From Albugo candida (taxonomy: Eukaryota > Oomycota > Peronosporomycetes > Albuginales), in contig JBDOQK010000001.1 in NCBI GenBank assembly GCA_040437565.1, forward strand, positions 62,001 through 126,000: DNA of 64,000 nt. Direction: 5' to 3'. Under the pieces are notes generated by a model. The model worked only from the letters and a program-made list of their open reading frames with translations. It did no database searches and had not been told where the DNA came from. Of the stretch, positions 1-12,779 are shown piece after piece (the first letter of the stretch is position 1; every line of letters starts with the position of its first letter). A program made the position numbers and the translations under genes.

Positions 1-774
1 GCTATGGAAGTATCCAAAAATGGCTGGACTTGGGTGAAGGATTTCATGATCAAGTAATCAATAAGAATTGAATATTCGTTTTGATATAATTGCACGATCA
101 CGTGTGCACTGGATATGAGAACTTCACTTTAACGTGTTTCGCTAAATTTCAAGAACTATTATATTGCCTTGTCTCTGCCGACTTCTAGAAAAATAGTAGA
201 AATTGTCCATAAACAGTGTCCATTCACAATGGCCATTGACCTACCTCGTCCTTGCCTGCAAAGGATCAATTAAGGCACAAACCTTTGATATAATCTCTGT
301 AACCAACAGTATTGCTAAGGTTTATTGCACATTAGGTACGCCCCAGCAAGCTGATGGAACTTACTTTACAAAGGTTTTCGAGCACCAAATGAGCCTCATA
401 TAAAGTGAACAAGAGGCAAACCATCGATCTCATTCATCAACAAGAAGGAGACCTCATTGCATGAATTTGTGAAACACGGCAAAGGTGTAGAAGGTGTGGT
501 CGAATTAGGCACAACATCAGCACCTGTCCAAGATGGAGAAAACCAGGGGGTTTCCCATTAATTGGAGATGTTGTTAGGTATAAAGACAGCTGTAGAATTT
601 CGTTTAATTTTTACAGAGTTTTGTGTCTACTATTTGTGTCGTAATAAAATTTTCGGGCTTTTGTTTGAGTCTACAAGAAACGTATTGGGATTAATAGACA
701 CGAAAAAGAAACCCATATAGAATGCTCGTTCAACACTCCATTGGCTGCTTAATTGTCGATTTAGCAATTTATTC
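1..774. other. No recognisable gene
   Basis: AT-leaning sequence with short open frames only. A short frame ending near position 57 could be the tail of a gene lying left of the window, but 18 codons are too few to judge. I see no RNA gene or repeat before the inverted repeat at 775. Confidence 0.4.
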
Positions 775-877
775 CTAAAATTGAACAAGAAATCATGTTT
801 ACGATCAAGCAAAAGCAAACGGACCTTTCCGTGTTGCTTTTGCTTGATCGTAAACATGATTTCTTGTTCAATTTTAG
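775..877. repeat. Near-perfect inverted repeat abutting an assembly gap
   Basis: Two arms of about 48 nt are reverse complements of each other around a 4-nt centre, with one base indel near the loop. The right arm stops exactly where the 100-N gap (878-977) begins. It could be a real hairpin or palindromic element, or a fold-back misassembly; the position against the gap makes the artefact at least as likely. Confidence 0.8.
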
Positions 878-977
878 NNNNNNNNNNNNNNNNNNNNNNN
901 NNNNNNNNNNNNNNNNNNNNNNNNNNNNNNNNNNNNNNNNNNNNNNNNNNNNNNNNNNNNNNNNNNNNNNNNNNNNN

Positions 978-1644
978 CTGAACTATTTCTCGCGGACGAT
1001 TCGACATTGATTTCGAAAGCAGTAATTGGGGTTTTGACGCAAACCGAACTCGTTCAAGTCAACATTTTTTATGATGAGTTTGGTGCATGGTTTCGACGAG
1101 CACAATATTAGACGATACTTTTACCTGACAGGTCGTCAAGGGCTTGCGCTTCAACTGCAAGACCTATTACATGTGAAATACAACCTCATCTGAACGGCTG
1201 TTTGGTAATAACATGGCAGATGGGATTAGGAGAGACGGTCACTACGTGGACTAGACGGACGTTATGTGAAACGTGATATAGGCAAGTTTGTAATGCTGTT
1301 GCACATGCATGTTGTAGTGTTGACAAAAAATGTTAATGCCAANNNNNNNNNNNNNNNNNNNNNNNNNNNNNNNNNNNNNNNNNNNNNNNNNNNNNNNNNN
1401 NNNNNNNNNNNNNNNNNNNNNNNNNNNNNNNNNNNNNNNNNNTTCGATGGATCTGTTGCAAAACCCAACTTGAGCAAATTATCTTTGCTCTCGTTGAATC
1501 GAACGATTTCGTGTCCACGTATACCCAATTTGACCATAATGGGTCCGGAGGATTCGGTCAAGTATTTGAGTATTCCGTTTGGCGAGACACCAAATGATTC
1601 GATGCTTTTTTCAACTCTCGAAATTTTTATGATGAGTTTGGTGC
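978..1644. other. Repeat-derived sequence with a gap, no gene
   Basis: Contains a second 100-N gap at 1343-1442. The stretch around 1065-1100 (a TTTTTATGATGAGTTTGG core followed by a GTGCATGGTTT segment) recurs at about 1625-1655, so this is probably part of the same decayed LINE copy or a second fragment of it. No intact reading frame is convincing. Confidence 0.4.
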
Positions 1645-3430
1645 ATGGTTTTGACGAGTACGAATTGTCCGTGGTCGACTACTGGTAGCGCGGACGATGA
1701 TTTAAGCACGTCTGTGGCATTACGCGATGCACGTGGACATACGAGCGGAGACTATTCAACAGTGGAAATAGATGTTAAATCTATTTGTGCTTGGTCGGAA
1801 ACACAAAAAGATTCGAAGCACGTCCACCTACTCAGCAAAGAATTTTTATATCTTTGTCGACAAGATGGTGAACTACTATTCGATGCGTCGACAATGATTC
1901 CCGCGAACTGGACTTCTACTTCGGCGGAATTTTTACAACTTATTCAACCTTCCTTTGGACCACAAAAGCCGATGGATCTACTCACCATCGTACCACATCG
2001 ACATGGGAAAATGGTTCAAAATATTTTCTTGGTAGAAACAAGCGTTTGCAATCTGGCATCAGATAGATTTGAGCATTACAATTCTAGATTTGACAGTTCT
2101 CCAACGCCGTCAGTCCTTCATGGAATAACCGATGTAGTTTCACTGCGACCAAAAATTACATCATGAATCTGCTAATCGGAATCCGAGTACTAAAAACGTT
2201 TTGGTACAATCTTGGCATGGTGGACAAACCGTATCGCACTGTTCGGAATTGTTCACCACAGCTTTAGAGATTCGAAGTGTTCAAGACCTCTTTCGAGAAT
2301 GCAACACAGGGCCGACAAAGGAAAACTTCGTCGACATTTATTACAACTACGAAGAGCTAAACAGTGGTTATGGCTGAAGAAAAGTTGCTGAGTCGACTTA
2401 ACAGTAAATTCACTCAGATACTACAGCGTATCCACTGGACGATTGGTTTCATCACTTGGATCCATTCAAAGGCAAGTGGCAGACCGTTGTATGTGGGAGT
2501 ACACAGCAAACAGAGTAAACATTATTTCCCATCTATTCCACGCGCTCACCTCTCACGAATCGTCTGGAAACAATATCGAACCAACCAAGAGTTATCCGAC
2601 GTAGACACATTGGTGATCACTGGAGAGGTCGGACGCACTGGATTCATTATGAGTTGGAAAATTTCTGGTTCCATCAAGGTATCTTCGGAAACGTATCTTA
2701 CCCATTTTCGAAGCTTTACAGTTTCTTCTGACCTTTCGGATGTTGCCAGCTGGATCTCGTTTCTGGTTATTTAAGGATATCCAGCCCGACATTACATTGT
2801 GTACGTAGACTTCGTGTGGCGCAGTAAAATCAGATCAAGATCTATTTTTAGAGCGCGATCACACGGCACAATTATGGAGGGAGCTACTCCCTACTTGGGA
2901 TCAGTTATTCTCATCCCGACCACGGTGGACGCATATTGCATGTGCCATTATATCAACACTTCGGTCGACATGAAAAAAACATCAGCAAATTATATCCGAT
3001 TTATGGCTTGCATTCCAAATGGTGACGTATCACTTTGTCTGGGCAAATCGGAAACGTCGTTTGTTCGATCAGCGATTAGCACCTTCGACAATTCCAGCAC
3101 TTTCAGTGATCTACACCTCGTTCAGTGCGCACTTTCGCTATTCCGACGGCAGTGTCACGATCAAGACGAACGCATTCGCCTTGCAAAGGTGCTAGGTCCT
3201 TTCGCAACGAAAGGATCATTCGGTGAATTATTTCAAATGTCAAGAATTATTGGTGCGAGTCCGGCATTGTCAAGTAGGAACGTAAGCGCAATGACGACCC
3301 TAGTCCTAGCTGGGTGGCTTCGTTCAGCCTAATGTAGCGGACACCCATTTGTATAACACGATACTTTTACAAGATAGCCTAGGCAACTAGAGAAGTCAGT
3401 TAGGTTTGATTCTAGTGATACAGACACCTT
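1645..3430 (+). mobile_element. Eroded non-LTR (LINE) retrotransposon fragment
   Basis: The clearest part is around 2810-3330. One frame there reads CGAVKSDQDLFLERDHTAQLW, close to the zinc-binding C-terminus of non-LTR reverse transcriptases (zf-RVT: two Cys, then His and Cys before ...LW), with the last Cys replaced by Arg. It continues into a VWANRKRRLFDQR segment typical of these elements. Upstream (1645-2770) are pieces in changing frames with internal stops that resemble the endonuclease-to-RT linker, so the copy is rearranged and frame-broken. Its last 200 bases match a second copy at 14790-15170 (shared block GATAGCCTAGGCAACTAGAG), which marks this as a family. The family assignment is by eye; the 5' limit is uncertain. 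Confidence 0.55.
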
Positions 3431-4559
3431 GTATTGAGAATGCTCCCTACCTTTATATTTGTAGGCTGTGGGTAATCTGCCAATCTAGAAAACAGCTCGA
3501 AAAGAAATATTGTCTTTCTGCCTACTTGTAGTGACGAAGCGACCCTTCAACTTTGCTTGGTCTTCGTTGATGTCATGAACCGTTGATTAGTCATCCCCAT
3601 CCTGTTCAATGACGTGAAAGGTACCCCACCCTGATCATGGCGGTGTAGGTGTTCGAATTCGACTGACGTTGAAGTTGTGCATGTGGATTCTGGAGGATAT
3701 TTCCTTTGTTAGGGTGATGCGTGCCGTGCTTTCTACCTATCAAGGAGCATAATCATGCAAGTACTTAGCTTTATAACGATTGGCGGATACATTAATTTTT
3801 CTCTAGTACACTCCATTTTTTTTCCTATGAGAACAACCAGCGGTCCGAGGGCCGTCTCTGCGTCGAGCTTGTCTGTCTAACAGTAGGTGGTACAGGTGGC
3901 ACATTTGAGTCTACCATTGTCTCATCTAGGGAAAAGATGTCGAAACGGCCAGAGCTCATCAGAATTGCAACAAGTGCTTGCGCAAAGAAGAGGCTACACC
4001 AAATGCGCAACTCCCCGTGGATATCCAAAGCCTAAAGCATCGGATATTGCGGCAAAATCCGATATCTACCTAGTAGATTACACGGCTTGATTTGTTGTTT
4101 CCAGCAAACTTGAGGCAGCACGGCCCTTTATTATTTCGAAAGCGATTTTCCAGATGTTTCAAGAAACGGGTCAGGCATTAACCCGCATCTCCGATGAAAA
4201 ATTGTTGACATCTCTCCTCCGGAATCATGGTAACTAGGTGCTTGAGTCTATCTCAGATAGCCATTATAGTAAACAGGTCTTTAAGATTTAAGGAGGGGAT
4301 GTGCGAGTGACGTTCACATCCACGGACTCGTATGAACAACTCGAGTGCCAGTCGTTCTACTACTTTGCATCTTTGACGTACCCCGAAGAATTTTTTTGCG
4401 TTAGATTAATCTGAGAATTTATCGCCTTAGGCAAACAACCCTTTCCTGTGCTGTACAACTGCTGACAAAGTGACCACGTTTCCGTCAACGTTGGTCATAG
4501 TGCTTGGATTTGCAGGTGACAATACGGGACTCATGAAAGGAAAAAAAGCACGCCTGAAC
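3431..4559. other. Gene-free stretch with a dispersed repeat
   Basis: About 3485-3545 shares blocks (AACAGCTCGAAAA; ACTTGTAGTGACG) with 14530-14655, in the same order. This suggests another end of the LINE/SINE-like family found at both places. The rest, including short frames at 3825-4090, shows nothing I can identify. Confidence 0.4.
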
Positions 4560-4566
4560 AATAGAC

Positions 4567-4701
4567 TGTTTTTGCTGGCACTATTCAAGCGTCAAGTAAA
4601 TGAGAAACTAAATGTATTTCGAGCTTATGAACTTTGAGTTACCTCGTATGTCCGTTAAAATCGATCACTTAAGTACACTCATGATGTAGTCCACCCGTTC
4701 A
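4567..4701 (-). repeat. LTR of the copia fossil (3' LTR in element sense)
   Basis: Aligns over its whole length with 9512-9649. Conserved core blocks include GAGTTACCTCGTATGTCCGT. It starts TG and ends CA. Outer flank is AATAGAC. Confidence 0.75.
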
Positions 4702-7700
4702 TAGGGTCGCTTTCTCATCACCAGTCGCGTCGCGCCCTTTCAACACTCCTTCCCGAAATGTCCTTAGACCAGTGAGATTATCTCGCGCAGCTCTGTCAAT
4801 CGCGGCGCAACGAATGTCTCGGTGATGATGTCAGCTCGTACGAAATGCGACTCAAACTACACCACCCTAATTATATTCAGCTTGCTGTGATCTTTGAGGA
4901 TCTTGATACGTACAGCGATGTGTTTTGCTCTTCCTGCGCTGTCTTCAACCTTGTATTTGCTTAATCGCACCTTGGTTGTCGACATGCATTAGCGTCGGCT
5001 TGATCACGAGCAATCCAATTTCACCAAGCAATTCTTTCAGTCCTATCATGTCACTTGCCACCTGTGATGCAGCTACAAACTCGTCCTCCATCGTAGATAA
5101 CGCCACGCTCACCTGTTTTCGTCACGTCCAGCCGACAACCATATCATTTTAACACATATCACTCCACTTATAGATTCTGATTCACGCGGTCTGACGCATA
5201 ATCCACATCGCTTCAGCCTTCAAGAACGCCTTTTTGTGAACTATGGTTTCCGATTCTTCCTCTTAAAACAAACTACATGTCGACGCTTCCCTTCAAATAA
5301 TGAACAATTCGCTTTGCTCACCGCCAATCGCGGTTCCTAGGCGCATGCGCTCGCCGGGTAGCCCGGTGCACAGCGAATGTCCCTTCGTGTACGTCGAACA
5401 ACCACATGTAGACTTCCAATGACCGATTGAAACATCTTCAAAGTCGACCATTCTGGTGCACCATCATCGTCACCTGGTAGAAAATCTCCATTGTCTTCTC
5501 CGTCTTGTTCTTCGACAAGAAGTGCACGTGAAGAATTAGCCTGCTTCAGACATAGTCGAGCAAGCACTTCGCGAATGCACTGCGTTTGCTCCAGCAGATA
5601 CCCAGTATCCTTGGCATACGTCACATCAATGTCCAAAATGTCCAAAAACTCAGTCACTTCACCGAGATCCTTTACCTCCAGTACCTTTATGTCACTGGAG
5701 AATTGATTTACGCCGAAGAACCTTTTGACAATTACCAAAACTTCGTCCACGTAGACACCCACCAGCGTGATTTATCACCCTTCGAGTATAAACAATTGTC
5801 AGTGTAGCACTGTACTCATCCAAGCTTCACAAGTGTATTATGCAGCAGCTGTGCTCACAACCGTCCAGCCTGCTTCAGCCCGTACAAGCTTCACTGCGCC
5901 CAGGATCTTTAATTCATCCTCGTCTAACTCCATTCCCCGCGGCAGGTGAAGCGCGATCTCGAGGACTCTTCTATTTCTGATTTACCATAAGCATTAGGAG
6001 CATCACCGTGACGAGCATCCCCCCCCATTCTCGCGGCAATGCCAGCACTACTTTTCTGTCGTTATTGCCTTCACGGCACTTAATCTCATGGTGTAATTCA
6101 CACCATATGCCTTCTCTTTTCCACAGGCCGCGAGTCTCGCCTTAAATCGCTCCAGCGTCCCATCTACGTGTCTTTTGGTCTTGAACACTCATTTAGAATG
6201 TAGCAGCTTCTGGCCAGGACTTTGGAGTGTTACTTCCCACGTTCATTTGATTTTAAGGATTCAATTATGCAACGCATTGCTTCGCGCCATTGCGTAGCAT
6301 CTTCAGAGTGTACCGCTTCCCTGTATGTCTTCGAATCTTCTACCAAGTAGGCCATTGCAACGGTACATGATTAGATGCCACGTGACAAGCGGTCATATGC
6401 GTTTCATCAAAGTCCTCTGAGTGGGCATCGCCTTTCTCACCGGCAGATTATTCTTGACTTCTTCCTTTCACCGCGTGTTCTACACTTAGATGATCTCTTG
6501 GAAGTGCCAATGCACTCCTTCCGCTTCGCAGTTTACTCTCTTTCTTCCATAGCTAGGTTCAATTCAGTATCCTCCCTGCAGAGATGTTTCTAACATTGCC
6601 AATTTCCATCAATGTTCATGGTCTCCACATTTTTAATATGCTGCGTCGTGATGGCCAATCGTTCGCGTCGTATATAAACCTTGAATCCTTTTTTATCGTC
6701 CTTCTTCCCGACAATTATCCCGACCTGGCGCTCAGTTTCCACGTTTCCTTCCTGGATGGTGACAAGCCGTGCCGAGCTTCCAAAAACGACGACATCAGTA
6801 ATACTGGTCTTCTTACCAGTCAGGGCTTCCATTGGAGAATGCCGCTTGAAATTCGCGCTGCCTGGTCTGCGATTTATAATATAAGTTGCGTATTGCACTG
6901 CATCACCCCAGAAGTGCAACGCAAGCCACTGGCAAATATCATGCACCGTGCCATATTGAGAAAAGTACTGTGCATTGGTTCTTCCTTTCCTTTAAATGCT
7001 TGATTGCCAGCTTCAGTCACTTGTCTGGTCACTCCAATCACCTTAGAAACATGCAGACGTTTCGATATTCACCACCATCGTCGGTTCTGAGGATGTGCAT
7101 CTTGAAATCAAAAGTGCGCTAGAAAAAGGTTAGAAAGTGTTCAAACATCTTCGCAGTCAGATCCTTCTTCTGCGCAACAAATACTCTGCAATAGATTGAC
7201 GTCTGGTCAACAAAGCTGATCATATACCGGTTACCGCATCGGTCCGTTGGAGTCATGAGACTCTTTAGGTCCCCCTTCCAATACGAACAATCGGGGGAAA
7301 AGTCTCGCTATCCTTCTTTGACTGTGCCACTTAGATTGCTTCCCTTGGGCGCAGGTAATGCAGCTTTGGCGCTTCCTGTCGATTTTTTCAGCGGACAAGC
7401 TTTCACTGTCTGCCATATTCTCAACTGTATCATACATGAGATGACCGAGGCACTTGCGCCGTTCCAAAAGTGTGCACTTCACCAATCCACTAGATATACC
7501 ATCAGTATCTGAAGCAATCAAGGCAGCATACACTGCTTCGTTCCTTTTCGGTGCAGCCTCTTCACTCCGTGTACACACGAGTAGCACGTTATTTTCCTTT
7601 TGAACCTCAAAAACTCGTTCTCCATCACTAGTAAGCTTTGAATAGTGACGTCCGTTTTCGTAGCTCAGCGGAATCCGCTTTCTTCGGGTTTACAGTATGA

Positions 7701-8406
7701 TAGCAGATTGTTGGTGAGGTCATTTGCATAGCAGATGTCGGCCAATGTATCAATCTTGTAACACCGTCCATGGATGCTCGCAACGAGGCTTGCCCCCCTT
7801 CGTGACCTTGATAGCTTTACCTTCAGCGAATTTACACTCGTCAAAGCAATCTGCTGAGTCTATCAGCATGCTGACGTCCATCACCAGATGCCTGCTGGCG
7901 CCACTATCGATAATTCACTGCTCCCCACCATGTATGGTGGTACCAGCACTAAGGCAAATAAGGGCTATTTACCACCATTTTTTGTTCTTGCACTCTCTCT
8001 TGATATGCCCTATCTGGTTACACCCCCCGCATCGCCTCCCATCACCGGAAATTAATGTATTTTTCGTAACATTAGCAGCGAGAGCATTACTTCTTCCTAT
8101 GGCCATACACTAAGGGCATGTGCGCCTGCATCATGTTGAAACGTACTGGTGAAGTCCGCCATCTCCCATGCCTTCTTGAGATTGTCATTACGACGACGAT
8201 CGAGTCGCGTTTGCATGGCTCGTTTCACCTCCGTCGTGGCCCCTTCGCATATGTATTGGAACAAAAAACGATCCGGTCAGCTCTCCGAGCTTGCTACGGC
8301 GACCAGGTACTAATGCTGCTCCGTACAAGACCGATCGTTCAGCTTACGAGCCCGCATAAATCGTGTGGATTTCTCCACAGTGATTTCTCGATCGTACACG
8401 TCCATC

Positions 8407-9085
8407 ATCTTGCTTATTGAGTGTTCAGTTGTAGACACTTCTGATGCCCAGACTTCTTTCATCTTGTCGAAAGCTTCCTTGCCATTTCATAGAGATTCCG
8501 ATTAATTATCCTTATCTAGTATTCTCCAGCCCATTTTACCTTCACTTAAGAGTTGGGCCGCGCCAAGCTCGTCCAGTAACTGTAATCCTCAGTCCCTACA
8601 CCCAACTCAGGTCCTTTGTATTCTTCTTTTACATTGGAGCGATCAATATGCAGCTTTATGTCCTTGACGGTCGGCATCTTGATCCCATAGTCTTGNNNNN
8701 NNNNNNNNNNNNNNNNNNNNNNNNNNNNNNNNNNNNNNNNNNNNNNNNNNNNNNNNNNNNNNNNNNNNNNNNNNNNNNNNNNNNNNNNNNNNNNNATCTT
8801 GCTTATTGAGTGTTCAGTTGTAGACACTTCTGATGCCCAGACTTCTTTCATCTTGTCGAAATGCTTCCTTGCCATTTCATAGAGATTCCGATTAATTATC
8901 CTTATCTAGTATTCTCCAGCCCATTTTACCTTCACTTAAGAGTTGGGCCGCGCCAAGCTCGTCCAGTAACTGTAATCCTCAGTCCCTACACCCAACTCAG
9001 GTCCTTTGTATTCTTCTTTTACATTGGAGCGATCAATATGCAGCTTTATGTCCTTGACGGTCGGCATCTTGATCCCATAGTCTTG
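8407..9085. repeat. Gap-flank duplication inside the copia fossil
   Basis: About 290 bases left of the 100-N gap (8407-8695) recur right of it (8796-9085) almost unchanged. This is the same pattern seen at most gaps in the window, so it is probably an unresolved overlap and not two gag copies. Confidence 0.75.
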
Positions 9086-9497
9086 TGGCAGGTAGACGTT
9101 CTGCCTCGGCTGTGCGTAAGCTTGCACCGTAGGCTGAACCGTAGGGAGAAACTGCTTTTGATTCTGCTGCATTCCAAACGGCGCTTGCATGTGCGAATCC
9201 GCTTCGGTCCGGTTCCTTTCAGCAGCCACGAAGGGACTGAAAGAACTCCAACCATTTTCCATACGTGTATCCGGGTCTGCGAGAGTTATCTGGGCCTTCC
9301 CGCGCCTTCCCCGCCAAGCACCGCATCAGATTCCCAATGAGTTTTCTCGCGTCTATCCAGACGATCAGCACCATGCTCTTAGGTCCAGGACCCTCTCGCT
9401 TGAGAGATATCCGCGCCGTCGCTTGTCGTCTCATCGACCGCATGTGGGCCCAGAGGACCGAGCGGAGCTTCCAGAGGCTCTTGGGGGAGGGGGGGGC

Positions 9498-9511
9498 GTG
9501 GGCTCATAACC
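9498..9511 (-). promoter_or_regulatory. Putative primer-binding site, initiator-tRNA-Met type
   Basis: The plus strand reads GTGGGCTCATAACC directly inside the LTR, which is the anticodon arm of eukaryotic initiator tRNA-Met (CAT anticodon). The minus strand is therefore complementary to it. Priming from the anticodon region of a cut initiator tRNA is the known habit of Drosophila copia. The match is read directly; the function is inferred. Confidence 0.6.
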
Positions 9512-9649
9512 TGTTAGTGGCTGGCACTAGTTCAGCGTCAAGTGAATGGGAAACTAAATTTATTTTGAGCTTATGATCTTCGAGTTACCTCGTATGTCCG
9601 TTAGCATCGATCACTCATGTACACCCATAAGGTGCTCCGCCCGTTCTCA
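9512..9649 (-). repeat. LTR of the copia fossil (5' LTR in element sense)
   Basis: Partner of the 4567-4701 repeat. It begins TGTTAG and ends CTCA on the plus strand, is followed within a base by the same AATAGAC heptamer, and is bordered inside by the putative primer-binding site. Confidence 0.75.
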
Positions 9650-9657
9650 GAATAGAC

Positions 9658-11436
9658 CACCGTAGTGGTGTCACAACGGGGGAAGACCTCTTATCAACAG
9701 CAGTTGGGGCAGAGAGTTGAAAGGAATGAATCTGGCGAAAGTAATACCATACGTGAACGATGGCGATGCGACCATGCAGCTGATTCGAGATGATACTGTT
9801 GTATAGACAATGTTTTGTACCAATTACATTATGTCAACAGCTGACTCGTTACCAGTCAGTAACAGCCATTATGCAACCCTGATACGACGTAGTTGGCGTA
9901 TTGCGTATCTGATCTCACTTTTGACTCACACGCACAGATTCGGCGTGACTTTTTCCTTATGGCACACCAAAATTTCGAGAAACAACGGCTTATGACGAAA
10001 TTTCTACTCACACATCCCAACGAAATATCATGGAACTATATAAGTCAAAACTCGACGCAAATCGACAATCCAGAACCTCTCTCTGTTCAAGTCTCATATA
10101 TATATCAGTACATCCTCGTCATCTATCTCTGCTATGCTGTTCATGGCTGATATTTTTCTACGCAATATTCACTGTGTTTGGGTGTCACGATTGTAACGCA
10201 CTTGTCAGCATTCATGTGTATGCCATCTCATACGAATGCATAAAATGGATGAAAACATTGAAGAGTAATGGATCCTTTTCCCTTTATTTGCGGACGAAAC
10301 CCGTTGAAAAGTGATCAAGTTATCAATATGTGCTTCCTAATCACTTGTCGCCTGTTCTGTATAGCTGATTGAAATTCTCAAAGTAAACCGCTTTTGATCT
10401 ACACTCCTATTCAGCGCATCGATGCGCACAGTTGATAGAGATTCAAGCACATCCTAATTTTAAGTATCATCATACAAACAACCTGAAATGGCTTAAACGC
10501 GATGTCGCTTCGTTTCAAAGATGTACTTGTAGTTCCAACTAGCGAGGCCGGTAAATTAATGAGAGTGAGCGCGATGGTAGCATATTGCTTGGAGCCCATC
10601 AATTCATCGATCGTACCCAATGCCCTAGCACCCGTATCCAAATGCATTTTGTCTTCCCCACACGTGTTTTTCCAATATAATCAGGCTAATGGCTTTTAAA
10701 GATCGTAATTGCTCCAGCCTGACGCATCTCATGCCCATCGTGAGCGTCCCGATGGCGTCTTGAAATTCTTTCTTTTTTTTCAAAAAAAAAGATAGAGTTC
10801 GATTCGAACATGTTGAAAAAGTGACACATCTTTTGCTTTATCCAAAAGACACGCGAGGATAGTAGAACGATATCGATCAGGCCACTGCGCATGCGATAAG
10901 AATGTGCATATATTCGTGGGACGTATTATATTTCTATTCTTGCTTCTATTTTGATCACATCAAGTAAATCGGCTCAAAAAAACTTGACGTTATTAAGTAC
11001 TAACGACGCGTTAAAAATCGTACAGAATAGTTGCTCATATTTTCCTGTGCATTTATTTGTAGACACTCATTTCTTTTATATCTCTTAGATATGCTCCTGG
11101 AAATCCTTAAGAAGTGAGAGCGTGAGCTTGGTCACAATGATACTGTTTAATCGAAGCTATTTAATCCGCAACTAGGTACAATTCATCACATTTTTGATGA
11201 TATCTATTCCGATGGAGTGGAAGTACTACCCCCAAATTCTCATTCGGGCGCTCGCTATCGTCAATTATTTTTTGGTTGGTGAAGTTGGCACCCTATCCCT
11301 TCGATTTTTTAGCATTACCACGGAGCTGCGTTCATTTTCTCTCATCATGAGTTTCTTTAGCAGATTTATAATCGTAAGTGTCTTTTGAATCTTCTGAGCA
11401 TCTGATTGATACTCGACTATGCCTCACTGTCTTCCA
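9658..11436. other. No recognisable gene
   Basis: Only short, overlapping open frames on both strands, AT-rich, with a poly-T/poly-A palindromic spot near 10775-10790. I see no domain, RNA gene or mobile-element signature. Confidence 0.4.
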
Positions 11437-11728
11437 TTATACTCTCGTCGTCATCCCAGAAGCGTTCGACTCTTCTTTTTTTCGTCTCTGGTACCTTTTA
11501 AGCGACTTTTTGTCGGATTGCATACCACTCCTTTGAATTTTTGCCTCTGCTCTTCGAAGCATTATCAGCATCAGCTTGTAGAAAGCGTCATGGCTCATGG
11601 AAGCCAGCACGATATCGAGATACTGATTGGCTTTTCGATCAGCTTGACTCTCAATCAGTGCCGCGCGTTTTGACTCAAATTCTTCCTCACTTGGACCCTC
11701 TTGCCTCAAGAACTCTGCGACATGTGAC
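11437..11728 (-). CDS. Unidentified protein, C-terminal exon (BART-like helix pattern)
   Basis: The minus frame reads ...VAEFLRQEGPSEEEFES, then about 45 charged helical residues containing DRKANQYLDIVLASMSHDAF and YKLMLIMLRRAEAK, and a basic tail to the stop. A plausible acceptor (AG before TCACATGTCGCAGAG) lies at about 11730. The pattern, an acidic helix, then a helix with F-x-K-LM, then a basic tail, recalls the end of BART domains (ARL2-binding/CFAP36 family), which would fit a flagellated zoospore former. I could not assemble upstream exons; 11740-12080 has no matching frame. The family is a guess. Confidence 0.35.
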
Positions 11729-12099
11729 TGAGTAAGCAGAATTCATTTCATAGAATCGTATTTACAAAGCAAAAGCATTTTTTTGGCGACTGTCCGTTTC
11801 CGTCTCGCAATGAAAGCGCTCAACGATCTCAAAGACTTGGAGTTTCGATGTTTGACCTATGATCCACGCTAGTCATCCTAATAAAACCAATGAGTTGTTT
11901 TGCCAAAAACAAGTGTAGCGATCTCGTGCCCTGATGTGTCACAACGGCGCCAATCTGTAAAAGAGCGACACGATACATCTCTACACAATTGTACTTTTGG
12001 TAACCGGTACTTTGCATCGATGCTGCGTCGCCGTGCGACAGCATTTGACATTGGCTGCAAATTTGCATAGTACTCAACAAATTGCTAAAGCTGGACTAG

Positions 12100-12771
12100 C
12101 GCTGATGTTCATAGGTGAATCGCTTGAAATTCAGGGTTTTCCAATCGGCGGGTTGTCAAGCACGTTGAATCCTTCAAGCCATCATATTTGGACTCGCCAT
12201 CGAGAATTCACACAAAAGACGCATGTACGATCATTTCTTCCAGCTTCAAAAACTCCGTTCTGAGCAATATGACCAGATGCGTTGTCGCTCCATCCGAAAT
12301 AGAAGGCGCCTGGATTGGTTCTCAATCAAAATCAAATGCAGAAAACGGAGAAGCTCGATTATGATTGATTTTGAGCTTTGCCTCGTGTCTAATTGCCGTA
12401 ATTTCGATCGCAGTGAGCTTTGAAAGCCAATCAATCGGTGATACACTGTTATCGAAAGTAGTTCGACGCACTGTGCTTATATTGCCCTTCTACCAACCTT
12501 AGCCCACCATACTTCCTCTTTTCAGCACAAGATTTATTTCCAATACCTGAATAGTCGGTTGCCTACTTCCCGATTTTTGTGTACAAATTACTGCGAGTCT
12601 GAGCTTACCCTTGACGTAGTCTGTGTGGAGATGATTCTGAAATAGGTCATGAAGTCCGTCTGAAGACATCACTGATGCTTTCTGGTTATAAGCATGCGCA
12701 TCATGCTCTAGATCACCCTGTCCGTAGCACGAATAGGTCACAATCAAAAAACGCCGAAATAACAACTTCAT
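12100..12771 (-). pseudogene. Coding-like stretch, unidentified
   Basis: The first frame starts at 12771 (MKLLFRRFLIVTYSCYGQGD...), has a weakly hydrophobic start, and runs to a GTATGG that could be a donor near 12508. Below about 12465 another frame stays open for some 120 codons except for two TGA codons (contains FDNSVSPIDWLSKL and HLVILLRTEFLKLEE). This looks like a gene with introns I cannot place, or one that has decayed. No family recognised. Confidence 0.25.
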
Positions 12772-12779
12772 CGTTCGAA

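Larger units (their letters stand above)
4567..9649 (-). mobile_element. Ty1/copia LTR retrotransposon fossil
   Basis: Read on the minus strand the parts run gag, zinc knuckle, protease, integrase, reverse transcriptase, RNase H region, which is the Copia order (integrase before RT). Visible marks are a CCHC knuckle near 8040-7985, an Asp-Ser-Gly-Ala protease signature near 7910, a GAG-pre-integrase His/Cys region at 7587-7231, the integrase core end at 6946-6590 and an RT piece at 5762-5337 carrying YVDE. LTR-like ends of about 135-138 bp lie at both edges, and the heptamer AATAGAC flanks both sides (4560-4566, 9651-9657). The LTRs differ at roughly one position in six by eye, so the insertion is old. 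It is clearly broken, with many breaks (of the order of ten or more), and contains an assembly gap at 8696-8795. Confidence 0.85.
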
